This document shows positions 1 through 8,996 of a stretch of 64,000 bases of DNA, in pieces (the first letter of the stretch is position 1; each line of letters begins with the position of its first letter). The stretch comes from Pseudoalteromonas luteoviolacea H33-S (lineage in GTDB: Bacteria; Pseudomonadota; Gammaproteobacteria; Enterobacterales; Alteromonadaceae), in contig NZ_AUXY01000104.1 of the NCBI RefSeq assembly GCF_001625695.1, positions 1 to 64,000 of the forward strand, in the 5' to 3' direction. The position numbers and the translations under genes are program-made. Below the pieces are notes generated by a model. That model was not told where the DNA came from and did not search any database. It worked only from the letters and a program-made list of their open reading frames with translations.

Positions 1-19
1 ATCATTCAAGTCTACGCGT

Positions 20-322
20 ATGATTAAAGATTTTGCTACTCGAACTTGTCCATGTTGCAACAAGCCGCTCAAGCTGAGTGATAGGCTGGCATTGCTTAAT
101 CGAGAGCCATTGACCTGTAAATACTGTGCAAAACCATTAAAGCCTAACTTTAGCATTATGCTAATCAATACTTTTTGGCTCAGCACCTGTGTATCAGGGC
201 TGATAAAAACCCATACCGAACTCAATTATGCATGGGCATTGTGCGCCGCTTTATTAGCCGTCAGTGTATTATTACCGGCATTAGATTTGCTCTTCTCACT
301 AGAAGAAGAGCACTCTCACTAA
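20..322 (+). CDS. Small zinc-ribbon-like inner membrane protein
   Basis: A 100-residue protein of unknown function. The N-terminal part has two cysteine clusters, CPCC at residues 10-13 and CKYC at 33-36, each followed by KPL; this looks like a small zinc ribbon. Two hydrophobic segments follow (about residues 45-62 and 70-92), and the tail is acidic and histidine-rich (EEEHSH), so it is probably an inner membrane protein with the zinc knuckle in the cytoplasm. Its stop lies only 3 bp from the convergent sdhD stop. The start is near the window edge, so an upstream partner cannot be seen. I do not recognise a named family. Confidence 0.7.
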   Translation: MIKDFATRTCPCCNKPLKLSDRLALLNREPLTCKYCAKPLKPNFSIMLINTFWLSTCVSGLIKTHTELNYAWALCAALLAVSVLLPALDLLFSLEEEHSH

Positions 323-325
323 GGC

Positions 326-670
326 TTAAAGCCAAAGTAGCTTAATGCCAGTAACAATAATAGTGAAACTCAATACAACGCAAAGCGTATTAAATAGCTT
401 ATATACACCTGCACTTTTCACATAGTCACCCGCAATTTGCCATCCAGCTAACATGCCATTCAAAGAAAAAATAATGACACATAAGGTGGTTGCAACTTTG
501 AACCAAATAGGCTCAATAAAAGCCAGCAAACTTTGATGATCGGTAACAGGCTGATTTACCAAAAGCCCTATCAAAATCAACGTATATAAAACAATTAAAG
601 CATTACTAAAGCGCTGCAATACCCACTGTTTAGTCCCTGAGCGCGCAATTCCAGTTATAGCCATATCCAC
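326..670 (-). CDS. sdhD: Succinate dehydrogenase membrane anchor SdhD, divergent
   Basis: Hydrophobic anchor subunit of complex II (114 aa, three membrane helices, same size as E. coli SdhD). Family landmarks are the N-terminal G-x-x-x-W-x-x-QR stretch (QR at 19-20) and the quinone-site motif WQIAGDYVK with D82 and Y83, which match E. coli numbering. At position 71, where E. coli SdhD has the axial heme b ligand His, this protein has Asn. It overlaps sdhC by 16 bp, so the pair is translationally coupled. No sdhA or sdhB follows: the next gene is convergent, 3 bp away. It is therefore probably a second, orphan anchor pair, or the dehydrogenase genes lie elsewhere. Confidence 0.88.
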   Translation of the reverse strand: MDMAITGIARSGTKQWVLQRFSNALIVLYTLILIGLLVNQPVTDHQSLLAFIEPIWFKVATTLCVIIFSLNGMLAGWQIAGDYVKSAGVYKLFNTLCVVLSFTIIVTGIKLLWL

Positions 671-1035
671 ACTCCAATTCCAACACTCAATACAATGCCA
701 AGACCAATAGCGACACGGGAAATCATGCAGCCACTTGTCAGTTCTTCACAATAACCAAACTCTTGGATGATATGCTTCACAGTACCTAGGCAATAGTAGC
801 CCAGCGCAGTAAGCAATCCCCACACAATAAACTGTGCAAGAAAGTTTTCAGTGAACAAGACTGATAACGTATTGAAGTTATCTTGCGATTGAATTGCAAA
901 AATTAATAGTGGCAATAAAACAACCAAAGCAGCCCATACAATGACACCACTGACGCGATGCAAAATAGACGCATAGGCTGTAATAGGTAGCGCCATTGTC
1001 TGTATCGCCAAATTAGTTGGCCGTTCTTTTCTCAT
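655..1035 (-). CDS. sdhC: Succinate dehydrogenase cytochrome b556 subunit SdhC, divergent
   Basis: Membrane anchor subunit of complex II (126 aa, three helices). The family signature SILHRVSG (residues 23-30) contains the Ser and Arg used in quinone binding by E. coli SdhC (S27, R31). In helix II the segment LTALGYYCLGTVKH aligns with E. coli LTALAYHVVVGIRH. The E. coli heme ligand H84 is replaced by Tyr81, while the second His of the segment is kept as H88. With the Asn in SdhD, neither canonical heme ligand is present. It is first in a two-gene operon with sdhD and has no dehydrogenase subunits beside it. Confidence 0.9.
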   Translation of the reverse strand: MRKERPTNLAIQTMALPITAYASILHRVSGVIVWAALVVLLPLLIFAIQSQDNFNTLSVLFTENFLAQFIVWGLLTALGYYCLGTVKHIIQEFGYCEELTSGCMISRVAIGLGIVLSVGIGVWIWL

Positions 1036-1203
1036 ATCAAATACCTAAACTTAAACGTGAACAAATGCTAACGCAAATCATTACCACTTACAAATTTAGA
1101 TTAATTAATGCCTAGCTGATTAACCGTCTTAAAATAAGAAAAATCAGTATTTATATTGAAAAGCAGTGCAGTAGCGGTGCCACTGCACTGAAAATAGAAA
1201 GGG

Positions 1204-2760
1204 TTAGAAACCTAGCGGGATATTAAATGCAAAGAAACCAACTAATAATGATGTCCAAAACAGTAAAAACGCCACTGAATAAGGAACCATCATCATGATC
1301 ACGTCACCAAAGCTCAAATCAGGCTTGTACTTACGCATAAAGGCTAAAATAACCCCAGCATAAGTCATCATAGGTGTAATGATATTCGTTGATGAGTCTG
1401 CAACACGGTAAGCCGCAGCAATCAGATCAGGCGTCATCGCCGGGTTTACTTGATACAACATTGGAACAAAAATAGGGCCAAGTAACATCCATTTAGACGT
1501 TAACCCACCAACAAACAAGTTGATCAGACCCGTGGTGATCACAAAGCCGATAATCAGTAGGATTGGGAACTCTTGTAAGCCAAGTGCTGATAAGCCACTT
1601 GCACCAATATAGGTAATATAAGTGCCTAAACCTGAATACCCTAAAATACCCAAAAAGTTATAACAAAAGAATGTCAGCACTAGGATATAACCCATGGTGT
1701 TCATTTGCGCGATCATCGCTTGTACGACATCCATCAAGCTCTTGAATTTACCTGTTGCCACACCAAATGCTGCACCAACAATGGTAAAAACTAAGGTGAT
1801 CAATAGGATTACATTGTTCAAATAAGGTGTGACAACTTTACCTGAAGCCGTTTCGTATGGTGCCAATGGCCCTAAAGCAAGTGCAACCACAAGCCCAAGC
1901 GATAACAACAAGCCCCAAAACGCCGCTCTTAACCCTTTTTTCTCTTCTTCTGTTACAGCAAAGTTTGATAGGTCCATGCCCTCTGGTAATTCATAAGGTA
2001 CATTTTTAAATCTTGGCTCAACAAACTTTTTCGTAACCCATGCCCCAATACCTACCAACATAAATGTCGAAACAAAAATAAAGTAGTAATGCATAGTAGC
2101 TGGCGTAAGTGCCTCACCTGTAGAGGACTCAAATGGCACGCCTTGAGACTCTGCAAAGATTTGCGCATTCAAACCGATGATCACATCAACCGGCGTAGCT
2201 GGGATCAAGTTAGCACTAAAACCCGCTGACACACCAGCAAATGCTGCCGCCATCCCAATTAATGGATTCTTTCCAAGCCCTGCATAGAGTAAGCCTGCCA
2301 ATGGGATTAAAATTAAATAACCAGCGTCAGTCGCAATAGAACTCATGATCCCCAAAAAAATCAAAGCTGGCGCTAAGTAAGTGTCTTTTAGACGAGTACC
2401 TAGTTTTTTGATAATCGCATTAAACAGCCCTGAGCTTTCTGCAACACCTACACCCAGCATAACAATTAGGATCACGCCTAAAATGCCATTGCCAAAACCT
2501 AGCCAGTTTTGCAGTAATGCATTATCAAAAAACCAAACAACATGTTCAGCATCAGTCATATTTTTGATGGTATGCGTGATTGGGCTGCCATCGGCACCTT
2601 GGATTTCGAATGTTAACCCGCCGATCATAGCCGTCAGCGCAAACGCACCAACAATAAACCACATAAAAATAATGATAGGGTCTGGAATTTTTTTACCTGC
2701 TTTTTCAATGAATGATATCACCCCACCGCCATTCATTTTTGCTGTATCAGTTGCTGACAC
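1204..2760 (-). CDS. AbgT family transporter
   Basis: Polytopic inner membrane protein of 518 aa, close to the usual AbgT/MtrF length. The family includes p-aminobenzoyl-glutamate importers and drug/sulfonamide exporters; which applies here cannot be told from sequence. Visible family features are the N-terminal segment ending KIPDPIIIFMW, the re-entrant region around SSIATDAGYLILIPLAG, and the conserved LINLFVGGLTSKWMLLGP and ADSSTNIITPMM segments. The start is GTG at 2760, supported by AGGAGG four bases upstream. It is monocistronic, and sdhC starts 169 bp downstream on the same strand. Confidence 0.9.
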   Translation of the reverse strand: MSATDTAKMNGGGVISFIEKAGKKIPDPIIIFMWFIVGAFALTAMIGGLTFEIQGADGSPITHTIKNMTDAEHVVWFFDNALLQNWLGFGNGILGVILIVMLGVGVAESSGLFNAIIKKLGTRLKDTYLAPALIFLGIMSSIATDAGYLILIPLAGLLYAGLGKNPLIGMAAAFAGVSAGFSANLIPATPVDVIIGLNAQIFAESQGVPFESSTGEALTPATMHYYFIFVSTFMLVGIGAWVTKKFVEPRFKNVPYELPEGMDLSNFAVTEEEKKGLRAAFWGLLLSLGLVVALALGPLAPYETASGKVVTPYLNNVILLITLVFTIVGAAFGVATGKFKSLMDVVQAMIAQMNTMGYILVLTFFCYNFLGILGYSGLGTYITYIGASGLSALGLQEFPILLIIGFVITTGLINLFVGGLTSKWMLLGPIFVPMLYQVNPAMTPDLIAAAYRVADSSTNIITPMMTYAGVILAFMRKYKPDLSFGDVIMMMVPYSVAFLLFWTSLLVGFFAFNIPLGF

Positions 2761-2764
2761 TTAA

Positions 2765-3115
2765 CCTCCTTAGTATTAAAAAATTTATAATTAGCTGTGC
2801 TTTCTCAAGGTACAAACGTGGCATTCTACTCAATTTTTACTCAATTGAGAAAATTTTTAGTTGAATAGAGCTTTTAATGAGTTTGAACAATAAATGAATA
2901 ATATATTTCAATTTAGGTACTATCGCTCTAAACATAAATTTTTTTAATGAAATACTTTCTACTCTTTCAGCCAGTCAAACGAAAAAACACCTAAGCCCAT
3001 GAATTAAATAAATTTAATAAAATCATAATCTAAAATAAGAAATGTTCAATAAACAAACAGTTTACAACCTTTTCAATTAGTGTTGTTATAAAAAAGGAAC
3101 AAAAAGGAAATAAAC
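2765..3115. other. Intergenic region, 351 bp
   Basis: AT-rich spacer between the divergent AbgT gene and the secreted protein gene. The only elements I can support are the AbgT ribosome binding site at 2765-2770 and an AAGGAAA-type site at about 3105-3110 for the following gene. I see no small gene or stable hairpin. Confidence 0.5.
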
Positions 3116-4228
3116 ATGAAAAAAACAAATAAAATATGTACTTTGTCCCTGCTTGCTTTGGCCTGTTTTAATACAAACGCAAGTCCTACTAAAACTATTA
3201 GCCTGCCAGGAGATTGGTTTGGTGAATACCCAAAAGTGGAACATTTTGTTCCCGCTTACAATGCTGGTTATTGGAACACAGGGAATGCTCACCAGTGGTA
3301 TAACAACTGCTATAACTATGCTGCAAACCGCACTTCACCTACCAACGCAAAATCTCAACCAGGCTATGCCAGTGGACACAGAGGCTTTGATTCGAACAGG
3401 CGCTCTTGTGCAGGTGTCATGGAAGGTGCTAGAAGAGATGGTTTTACGCCAGTCCCCCGCTCTCAATGGGCAAGTAAAAAAGCCGACACGAGCGGTACCA
3501 AAACGCTCATGGCTTTAGTACTAGCACCAAATAGAGACTATCACTGGTACCGTAGAGATGGTAATGGTAAATGGTCTCATAAACCAGGGAGTACAGCCGT
3601 GACTAACTTAGATAATTCTGGCCGCATCATTACGGATCCGGAAAGGGCTGATCGCGGGATATACACGACATTTTGCGGTTATTATGAAGGGCAATCATCT
3701 ATTTTACTACATCGCTTACAGATCTACATTACGCAGAACCGTGGTCGGACTTATGTAACAGGCCAGTTCAGATCTAGATCTAATGACTCTCTCAACCCAA
3801 GCCTTGCGAACACCGTAGAGCAACCACAGTCGACGGTCACACTGCTTAAATACTCAGGTCGTGAAAACCCATCCGTACCCATTTCACAACTTGATGATTA
3901 TTTAAAATACCGTCTCTCTGAAGTCGCAGCTTTACAGGACACTTCCATTATTCGTAAAGAAGTAGCACAACCAGGTGAACCGCTGCTACCAGGAAAACTA
4001 GGTTACTCTGGGATATTAATCGATGATGTTGAGGGCGTTTATTTTAATGCTGGTGATAAAGTTCTGATCAGCGAGGATGAGATCAAAGTGCTCAGTCAAA
4101 ATCACACGCAATCCCATACTCGAATGGCCTCGTCACAGGACCAAGGCCAAGGTATAGGCTTCACTAAATCGCACCTACTTGATCTATCGTTGGAACAAGA
4201 TCTAATCGATTTTATAGAAGCAAAATAA
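3116..4228 (+). CDS. Secreted protein with possible papain-like Cys/His catalytic pair
   Basis: A 370-aa exported protein; a typical signal peptide ends near NTNA (about residue 22). The conserved-looking core has NNCYNYA (Cys65) and, further on, DYHWYRRDGNGKWSHKPG (His143), then TNLDNSG, DPERADR and FCGYY. A Cys followed by aromatic residues, then a His at the start of a strand, is the arrangement of papain-like NlpC/P60 or CHAP hydrolases; that assignment is by motif only. The last 150 residues look like a separate beta-rich domain. It stands alone, and the perfect 16-bp palindrome at 4240-4255 just after the stop may form a terminator hairpin. Export is likely; substrate is unknown. Confidence 0.6.
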   Translation: MKKTNKICTLSLLALACFNTNASPTKTISLPGDWFGEYPKVEHFVPAYNAGYWNTGNAHQWYNNCYNYAANRTSPTNAKSQPGYASGHRGFDSNRRSCAGVMEGARRDGFTPVPRSQWASKKADTSGTKTLMALVLAPNRDYHWYRRDGNGKWSHKPGSTAVTNLDNSGRIITDPERADRGIYTTFCGYYEGQSSILLHRLQIYITQNRGRTYVTGQFRSRSNDSLNPSLANTVEQPQSTVTLLKYSGRENPSVPISQLDDYLKYRLSEVAALQDTSIIRKEVAQPGEPLLPGKLGYSGILIDDVEGVYFNAGDKVLISEDEIKVLSQNHTQSHTRMASSQDQGQGIGFTKSHLLDLSLEQDLIDFIEAK

Positions 4229-4239
4229 CTAATACATTA

Positions 4240-4255
4240 GGGTAGCATGCTACCC
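4240..4255. terminator. Perfect 16-bp palindrome after secreted Cys/His gene
   Basis: GGGTAGCATGCTACCC is a perfect inverted repeat 12 bp after the stop codon. There is no run of T after it, so a role as intrinsic terminator or 3' mRNA end is only tentative. Confidence 0.35.
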
Positions 4256-4490
4256 TACTCACCCGACATTTAGATTGTTTTGACAATAATTAACCCACCT
4301 TCCTAAACAGCTACCTATTGGATAAATAACGGCAAAATTATGATTTTATTAATTTTAAATAATCAGCATCTGACAAAAAGCTGCCGCTTAATACGCAAAA
4401 ATTAAACACTCTTTACAGTACAACTACTTATTACGTCATCATTCGCAACAATAGCCAACCTATATTGCGATTACCTAAATTACCAAATAA

Positions 4491-4507
4491 GGGTACAGAT
4501 ATTGCTT
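4491..4507 (+). promoter_or_regulatory. Possible sigma-54 promoter for flagellin
   Basis: GGGTAC-AGATA-TTGCTT keeps the -24 GG and -12 GC of the RpoN consensus with correct spacing. It ends about 30 bp before the flagellin start at 4538. Polar flagellins of Vibrio and relatives can be RpoN-dependent. One hit to a short consensus; tentative. Confidence 0.4.
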
Positions 4508-4537
4508 AGTTCCTAAAAACGGACTTTTGGGACAAAC

Positions 4538-5911
4538 ATGCTTTCAATCAATCACTTTTATAACAGACATCGAATGTCTTCACATAAAACAGCACAAGCA
4601 CAAGAAACGCTCACAGAGCAATTAAGTACAGGAAAGCGCATTAACTCTGCCAAAGACGATGCAGCAGGTTTGCAAATAAGTAATCGCTTAACAACGCAAG
4701 CCCTAGTCAAAGAGCAAACTCAACGAAATATCAATGACGGGATCAGCTATGGTCAAGTGGCCGATACGGCCCTCTCTGAAGTAACTGAGTTGCTACAGCG
4801 CATGAGAGTACTGGCTTTGCAGGCTGCCAATGGCAGTAACAGTGACGAAGATAGAATAGCGATTAATCTGGAAATGCAGCAAAACATTGAAGCCATTGAT
4901 GGCGTAGCCATGAATACAGAGATTTTTGGTAAAAAACCGTTATTAAGCTTACAAGAAGAGCCTGAACCCACTCCATTAGATAACGTGCAATTACTTAATG
5001 AAGCCTTTAGTAACGGAATATCAGCAACATTACCCTCAGGGTATCGCTCCTTTGGATTGATCCCCGCAGGCTCTACCAATGTGAGAATTTATCTTGACTC
5101 TTATGGCGCGAATGATGACCTGCAACTTTTTAATGCTCAAGGCCAACATTTAATTGGCAAAGACTTATCGCACGACAGTGCCAATATAGAAGCCAAATTG
5201 TTTACTTCTCAAAACGGTTATCACGGCCACGAAAAGTATGATAGCAGCCTTTTATTCGACGGTGGTGGGTATAACTTTCCAGCCACAAATATGCGGCAAA
5301 TTAATGGCATGAATTTTACTTTTTCAGGTGATGGCCATGGTGGTGGAGACTATCGCGAAGAAGTCATTATTGATGAGGTGACAGAACACTTGCTCGTCAG
5401 TGTTACTGAAATCACAAACGGTGCATTTGAAATAAGAGCTAGCTGGGACTCTATGCCCGACAGTATTTCCGCGCCTTTATTGCCCAGTGCCAAAGATGGT
5501 CCTATGCTCATAACGGCCAAAGACGATGCTATTGGGGAAGATGGCTATGTTATTTTTGACGACATAGATGCCAGTGCGCAAAGCCTTAATATCGCAGAGC
5601 TCTCAGCGGATACTCAAGCAGGTGCGCAAGCATCTATCACCGCCATTGATGCAGCACTTAAGCAGGTCGGGCAATTTAGAGCTGACATAGGTGCGAAGAT
5701 GAATGCCCTTGAAAGTATATTTCGCAATCAAAGCAATCAACATACGCAATTAAGCACGGCTAATCAAAAAATCGTAGATGCCGACTTCGCCTACACTATG
5801 ACACAAAATGTAAAACAAGACATTTTAAAACAAAGCCAAATTGCAATCACGACACAAGCGAAACAAGCGTTCCAAAAAAGTATGACAAATTTAATTCAAT
5901 TGATAGGGTGA
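4538..5911 (+). CDS. Flagellin-like protein with enlarged central domain
   Basis: A 457-aa flagellin. The N-terminal D0/D1 helices (about 1-150) carry QLSTGKRINSAKDDAAGLQI and the RNINDGISYGQVADTAL segment. The C-terminal helices (about 370-457) carry the IDAALKQVGQFRADIGA and final ALxQ-like segments ending NLIQLIG. Between them lie some 200 residues of non-flagellin, beta-rich sequence with Asp/Gly-rich stretches (YGANDDLQLFNAQG, SGDGHGGGDY), presumably surface-exposed D2/D3. No other flagellar gene is in the window, so this is an isolated extra flagellin. A sigma-54-like site lies upstream. The N-terminus (MLSINHFYNRHR) departs from the usual MALxVNTN start. Confidence 0.85.
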   Translation: MLSINHFYNRHRMSSHKTAQAQETLTEQLSTGKRINSAKDDAAGLQISNRLTTQALVKEQTQRNINDGISYGQVADTALSEVTELLQRMRVLALQAANGSNSDEDRIAINLEMQQNIEAIDGVAMNTEIFGKKPLLSLQEEPEPTPLDNVQLLNEAFSNGISATLPSGYRSFGLIPAGSTNVRIYLDSYGANDDLQLFNAQGQHLIGKDLSHDSANIEAKLFTSQNGYHGHEKYDSSLLFDGGGYNFPATNMRQINGMNFTFSGDGHGGGDYREEVIIDEVTEHLLVSVTEITNGAFEIRASWDSMPDSISAPLLPSAKDGPMLITAKDDAIGEDGYVIFDDIDASAQSLNIAELSADTQAGAQASITAIDAALKQVGQFRADIGAKMNALESIFRNQSNQHTQLSTANQKIVDADFAYTMTQNVKQDILKQSQIAITTQAKQAFQKSMTNLIQLIG

Positions 5912-6000
5912 TGCAGCATATTGAAACATCGTTTAACAGTGAGTCAGCGCGCAATACTGTGTTCTTTTATTGCACGTTAACTCACTAAAGTAGTCAGAAA

Positions 6001-6249
6001 TCAATGACGCTTTCTAGGTCCCATTCGCACCAAGTCTTTGCCATTTTCAAATACATCTTGGGTTACCCAACGTCCTAGTAACAATTGATGTTTATCATCA
6101 AGCACGGCAACAAATGGACGGCCATTACTATTATGAGTGGCTAATGCAACCCCTTCGACATTTTCTAAACCTAGGCCGCCGTTTTCTACCAACAGCAAAA
6201 ATGCTTCTAATTCTGCTAAGCTCGTTATTTCATCTTGATCAGTGATCAT
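6001..6249 (-). CDS. Hypothetical small acidic protein
   Basis: An 82-aa soluble protein rich in Leu, Glu and Gly, with a basic end (MGPRKRH). There is no signal peptide, membrane segment or motif I recognise. AGAGAG lies about 9 bases before the ATG. It is flanked by the flagellin gene (same side, opposite strand) and a divergent membrane protein gene. Function unknown; reality as a gene rests on codon-like composition and a plausible start. Confidence 0.5.
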   Translation of the reverse strand: MITDQDEITSLAELEAFLLLVENGGLGLENVEGVALATHNSNGRPFVAVLDDKHQLLLGRWVTQDVFENGKDLVRMGPRKRH

Positions 6250-6499
6250 ATCTATTTACTCTCTTAATGCTCTCTTTTGCTTATTGGTTATCATTATTTG
6301 AATTGATAACACAAGCACATCGGTATTAAAGGCCATTATATCCCGCATTATGCACACCAGCCACTTAGGCATTTATAGGGTGAGCATCAAAACGCTTAAA
6401 AAGTATGATTAAAGTAATACATTCAATTATTGGGATTGCCGCGCAACCCACTCTTGCCGTACACTCATGGCCATTAATGCATTTATTTTTGAGGTTGTA

Positions 6500-7195
6500 A
6501 TGGCTGAACCTGACAATAAACCTTCTGGCTTCTTTAGTCAGATGCTATTTAACATCATACTCCCAGTCGTGATCCTAACGCGATTTTCAGGAGAAGAACA
6601 TTTAGGCCCATCTCTTGGTGTCATTGTCGCTTTAGCTTTCCCGGTCGGTTTTGGCTTGTGGGAACGTAAAAAAACAGGCAAGTTTAACTTTATATCCGGT
6701 TTAGGGATCGTGTCTGTGTTATTAACAGGCGGTATCAGTTTGCTCGAGCTAGATGCAAAATATATTGCTATCAAAGAAGCCTTGATCCCTGGTGTGATAG
6801 GGGTTGCTATCGTGGTAAGCCAATATACTAAATACCCATTATTAAAAACCATGCTGTTTAATGAAAATGTCATGGACATCCCCAAAATTGACTCAGCATT
6901 AAAAGAAAAAGGGAATTTAGACAAATTGCCTAAAGTGCAAATTGTTGCATCAAATATTTTGGCAGGCTCATTCTTTTTATCATCAGTACTGAACTATGTA
7001 CTTGCAAAAATGATCGTCGTCAGCCCCGCAGGCACCGAAGCCTATAACAATGAACTGGGTCGCATGACCGCATTGAGTTATCCAGTTATCGTACTGCCAA
7101 CCATGGTGATTTTCTTCGTTGCACTTTATTACCTAATTAACTCACTGAAAAAGCTCACTGGGTTAAAAATGGAAGACATGTTTATTGAACAATAA
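6500..7195 (+). CDS. VC0807-like integral membrane protein
   Basis: Inner membrane protein of 231 aa with about six hydrophobic segments. It resembles the VC0807 family, with an FNIILPVVIL start, the LWERKKTGKFN loop and the paired small-residue helices typical of the family. The role of this family is not established. The start is placed at ATG 6500 rather than the in-frame ATG 6467, because GAGG at 6491-6494 sits five bases before it; the shorter form starts MAEPDNKPSG. It ends at a strong bidirectional terminator shared with argA. Confidence 0.7.
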   Translation: MAEPDNKPSGFFSQMLFNIILPVVILTRFSGEEHLGPSLGVIVALAFPVGFGLWERKKTGKFNFISGLGIVSVLLTGGISLLELDAKYIAIKEALIPGVIGVAIVVSQYTKYPLLKTMLFNENVMDIPKIDSALKEKGNLDKLPKVQIVASNILAGSFFLSSVLNYVLAKMIVVSPAGTEAYNNELGRMTALSYPVIVLPTMVIFFVALYYLINSLKKLTGLKMEDMFIEQ

Positions 7196-7220
7196 ACCAA
7201 GTGTGTGCATTTTTGCGATT

Positions 7221-7246
7221 AAAGGGGCCTAACTAGGCCCCTTTTT
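7221..7246. terminator. Bidirectional terminator between VC0807-like gene and argA
   Basis: Stem AAAGGGGCCT / AGGCCCCTTT with loop AACT and T-runs on both strands. It sits exactly between two convergent genes and touches the argA stop. Confidence 0.85.
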
Positions 7247-8595
7247 CATACCCTTTCTCGGTTTTTTGGTAACCGAGTCAAATCTAACTTCAAAACTTTA
7301 GAGCGCCGCTGATAGTTGTACAGGGACTTTTTCTTAGCGGGTAAATCTTCAATGCTTGCACAGTCAAAGCCCTGCTCTAAAAACCAATGTATACTGCGCG
7401 TAGTGAGTGCAAACAAAGCTTTATAGCCTTTGCGACGAGCTTTATTAATGACAGTACGTAGTAAAAAACTGCCTCTGTCCGCATCGCGATATTGGGGGTG
7501 AACCGCCAAGCTGGCAAACTCTCCAACCTGCTCTTCAGCAAAGGGATAAAGTGCTGCGCACGCAATGATCACGCCATCTCGCTCAATGACCGTAAATTGC
7601 TCAATCTCCATCTCAAGCTGTTCTCTAGAGCGTCTAACTAAATATCCTTGTTCTTCCAGAGGCCTTAGTAAATTCAACACGCCGTTAATGTCTGAAATGG
7701 TTGCACTACGCAATTGCTCAGAGCTTTGCGGCGCTATCTGCGTACCTATCCCATCGAGAGAGAACAGCTCTTGCAACAAAGCACCATCCTCTTGATAACT
7801 AACAAGGTGGCAGCGGTGCACCCCTCCGCGACACGCATCAATCGCTGCATGCAAAAATACCGCAGCGCTTTTACAAGGTGAGTTGCCACCGTGTTCTGTG
7901 GCTAACAACTGCTCCGCTTCATTAGGCATTAATTCGGCGACGGCTTCACCATGTTCATCTAAGATGCCCGCTTCGTGACAAAATCCGAGCATTTTGTCTG
8001 CATCAAGACGCAAGGCAACTTGAGTTGCTATCTCTTCTGCGGTTAAGTTGAAACTCTCTCCTGTCACAGAGGCTGAAATAGGCCCAAGTAAAACAATACT
8101 ATTATTGTCCAGCTGATGACGAATGCCCTCAACATCAATACGCCTTACGCGACCAGAGTGGTGATAGTCAACACCTTCATCGATACCTATCGGCTGCGCA
8201 ATCACAAAATTACCACTGACAACATTCAATAATGTGCCCGACATTGGCGTACTGCTCAATGACATGGACAACATTGCGGTAATATCAAGCTGCATGGCAC
8301 CGCTGACTTGCTTGATTATCTGTAATGAATCACTGTCAGTAACGCGGATCTGGTTATGAAATTCACTGTGGATCCCAGCATTGGCCAATGCTGTATCAAA
8401 TTGAGGCCTCGCCCCAAACACCAACACAATTTTAATGCCTAGACTAGTTAATAGGGCCACATCGTTAATAATGCTGCGATAGCCAGGCTGATCAACGGCC
8501 TCCCCACCAAGCATGACAACAAATGTTTTACCACGGTGAGCGTTAACATAAGGGGTAGATTGACGAAAACCATCGACAAGTTCAGTAGTACGCAC
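7246..8595 (-). CDS. argA: N-acetylglutamate synthase (amino-acid acetyltransferase)
   Basis: First enzyme of arginine biosynthesis: acetyl-CoA + glutamate to N-acetylglutamate, in the cytosol. At 449 aa it has the classical two-domain form. An N-terminal amino-acid-kinase-like domain (about 1-290, with [10 protein letters not shown] and [10 protein letters not shown]) binds arginine for feedback inhibition; a C-terminal GNAT acetyltransferase domain (about 295-445) carries [17 protein letters not shown], the acetyl-CoA loop, and HWFLEQGFD. The start is GTG at 8595 with an AAGG site upstream. It is monocistronic, ends on a shared terminator and is preceded by two ARG boxes, so repression by ArgR-arginine is expected. 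Confidence 0.95.
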   Translation of the reverse strand: MRTTELVDGFRQSTPYVNAHRGKTFVVMLGGEAVDQPGYRSIINDVALLTSLGIKIVLVFGARPQFDTALANAGIHSEFHNQIRVTDSDSLQIIKQVSGAMQLDITAMLSMSLSSTPMSGTLLNVVSGNFVIAQPIGIDEGVDYHHSGRVRRIDVEGIRHQLDNNSIVLLGPISASVTGESFNLTAEEIATQVALRLDADKMLGFCHEAGILDEHGEAVAELMPNEAEQLLATEHGGNSPCKSAAVFLHAAIDACRGGVHRCHLVSYQEDGALLQELFSLDGIGTQIAPQSSEQLRSATISDINGVLNLLRPLEEQGYLVRRSREQLEMEIEQFTVIERDGVIIACAALYPFAEEQVGEFASLAVHPQYRDADRGSFLLRTVINKARRKGYKALFALTTRSIHWFLEQGFDCASIEDLPAKKKSLYNYQRRSKVLKLDLTRLPKNRERV

Positions 8596-8670
8596 GAGCT
8601 AGTTACCTTTTTAGCACTGACAAATCACAATCACACAGAGCTTCATCATAAGGAATAAAAAACCAAAATA

Positions 8671-8709
8671 AAAGAATTTTTATTCTTAAAAGTTGAATTT
8701 TAATTCTGA
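8671..8709 (-). promoter_or_regulatory. Tandem ARG boxes (ArgR operator) of argA
   Basis: Two 18-bp imperfect palindromes, 8671-8688 (core AGAATTTTTATTCT) and 8692-8709 (core TGAATTTTAATTCT), are separated by 3 bp. They match the E. coli consensus wnTGAATwwwwATTCAnw in sequence, length and spacing. They lie 76-114 bp upstream of the argA start and presumably overlap its promoter. Confidence 0.85.
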
Positions 8710-8996
8710 AGTAAAAAATGATAAATATGGTAACCCACATACAAAAAGCACCATACTTTGTTAAAAACAATAAACTTAGATAAGTATGGCGTGTATTCCA
8801 CCAGTTATTAATCATCTTAATAAAATGAGCCAGATTAATTATTATTCATAAAATCAAAATCACTATGAACATTGTTAATACCTGAACATTTCTCACTTTT
8901 GAAATGACTAATTTGAATTGAACAAAAACACATAGCAGGGTTAGATATATAGGAAGATTATTTTTCAACCAAAAATACAATGATAAAGGAAATGCA
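8710..8996. other. Intergenic region between argA operator and peptide genes
   Basis: Very AT-rich spacer between divergent genes. It should hold the promoters of argA and of the first six-cysteine peptide, but no clear -35/-10 pair stands out. An AAAGGAAA ribosome binding site precedes the peptide start at 8997. Confidence 0.4.

Noticed and set aside
2381-2764. 127-residue frame opposite AbgT
   Set aside because: Shadow of the AbgT gene on the other strand; no independent support.
8603-8815. 70-residue minus-strand frame upstream of argA
   Set aside because: It runs through the two ARG boxes and is low-complexity; the region is regulatory.
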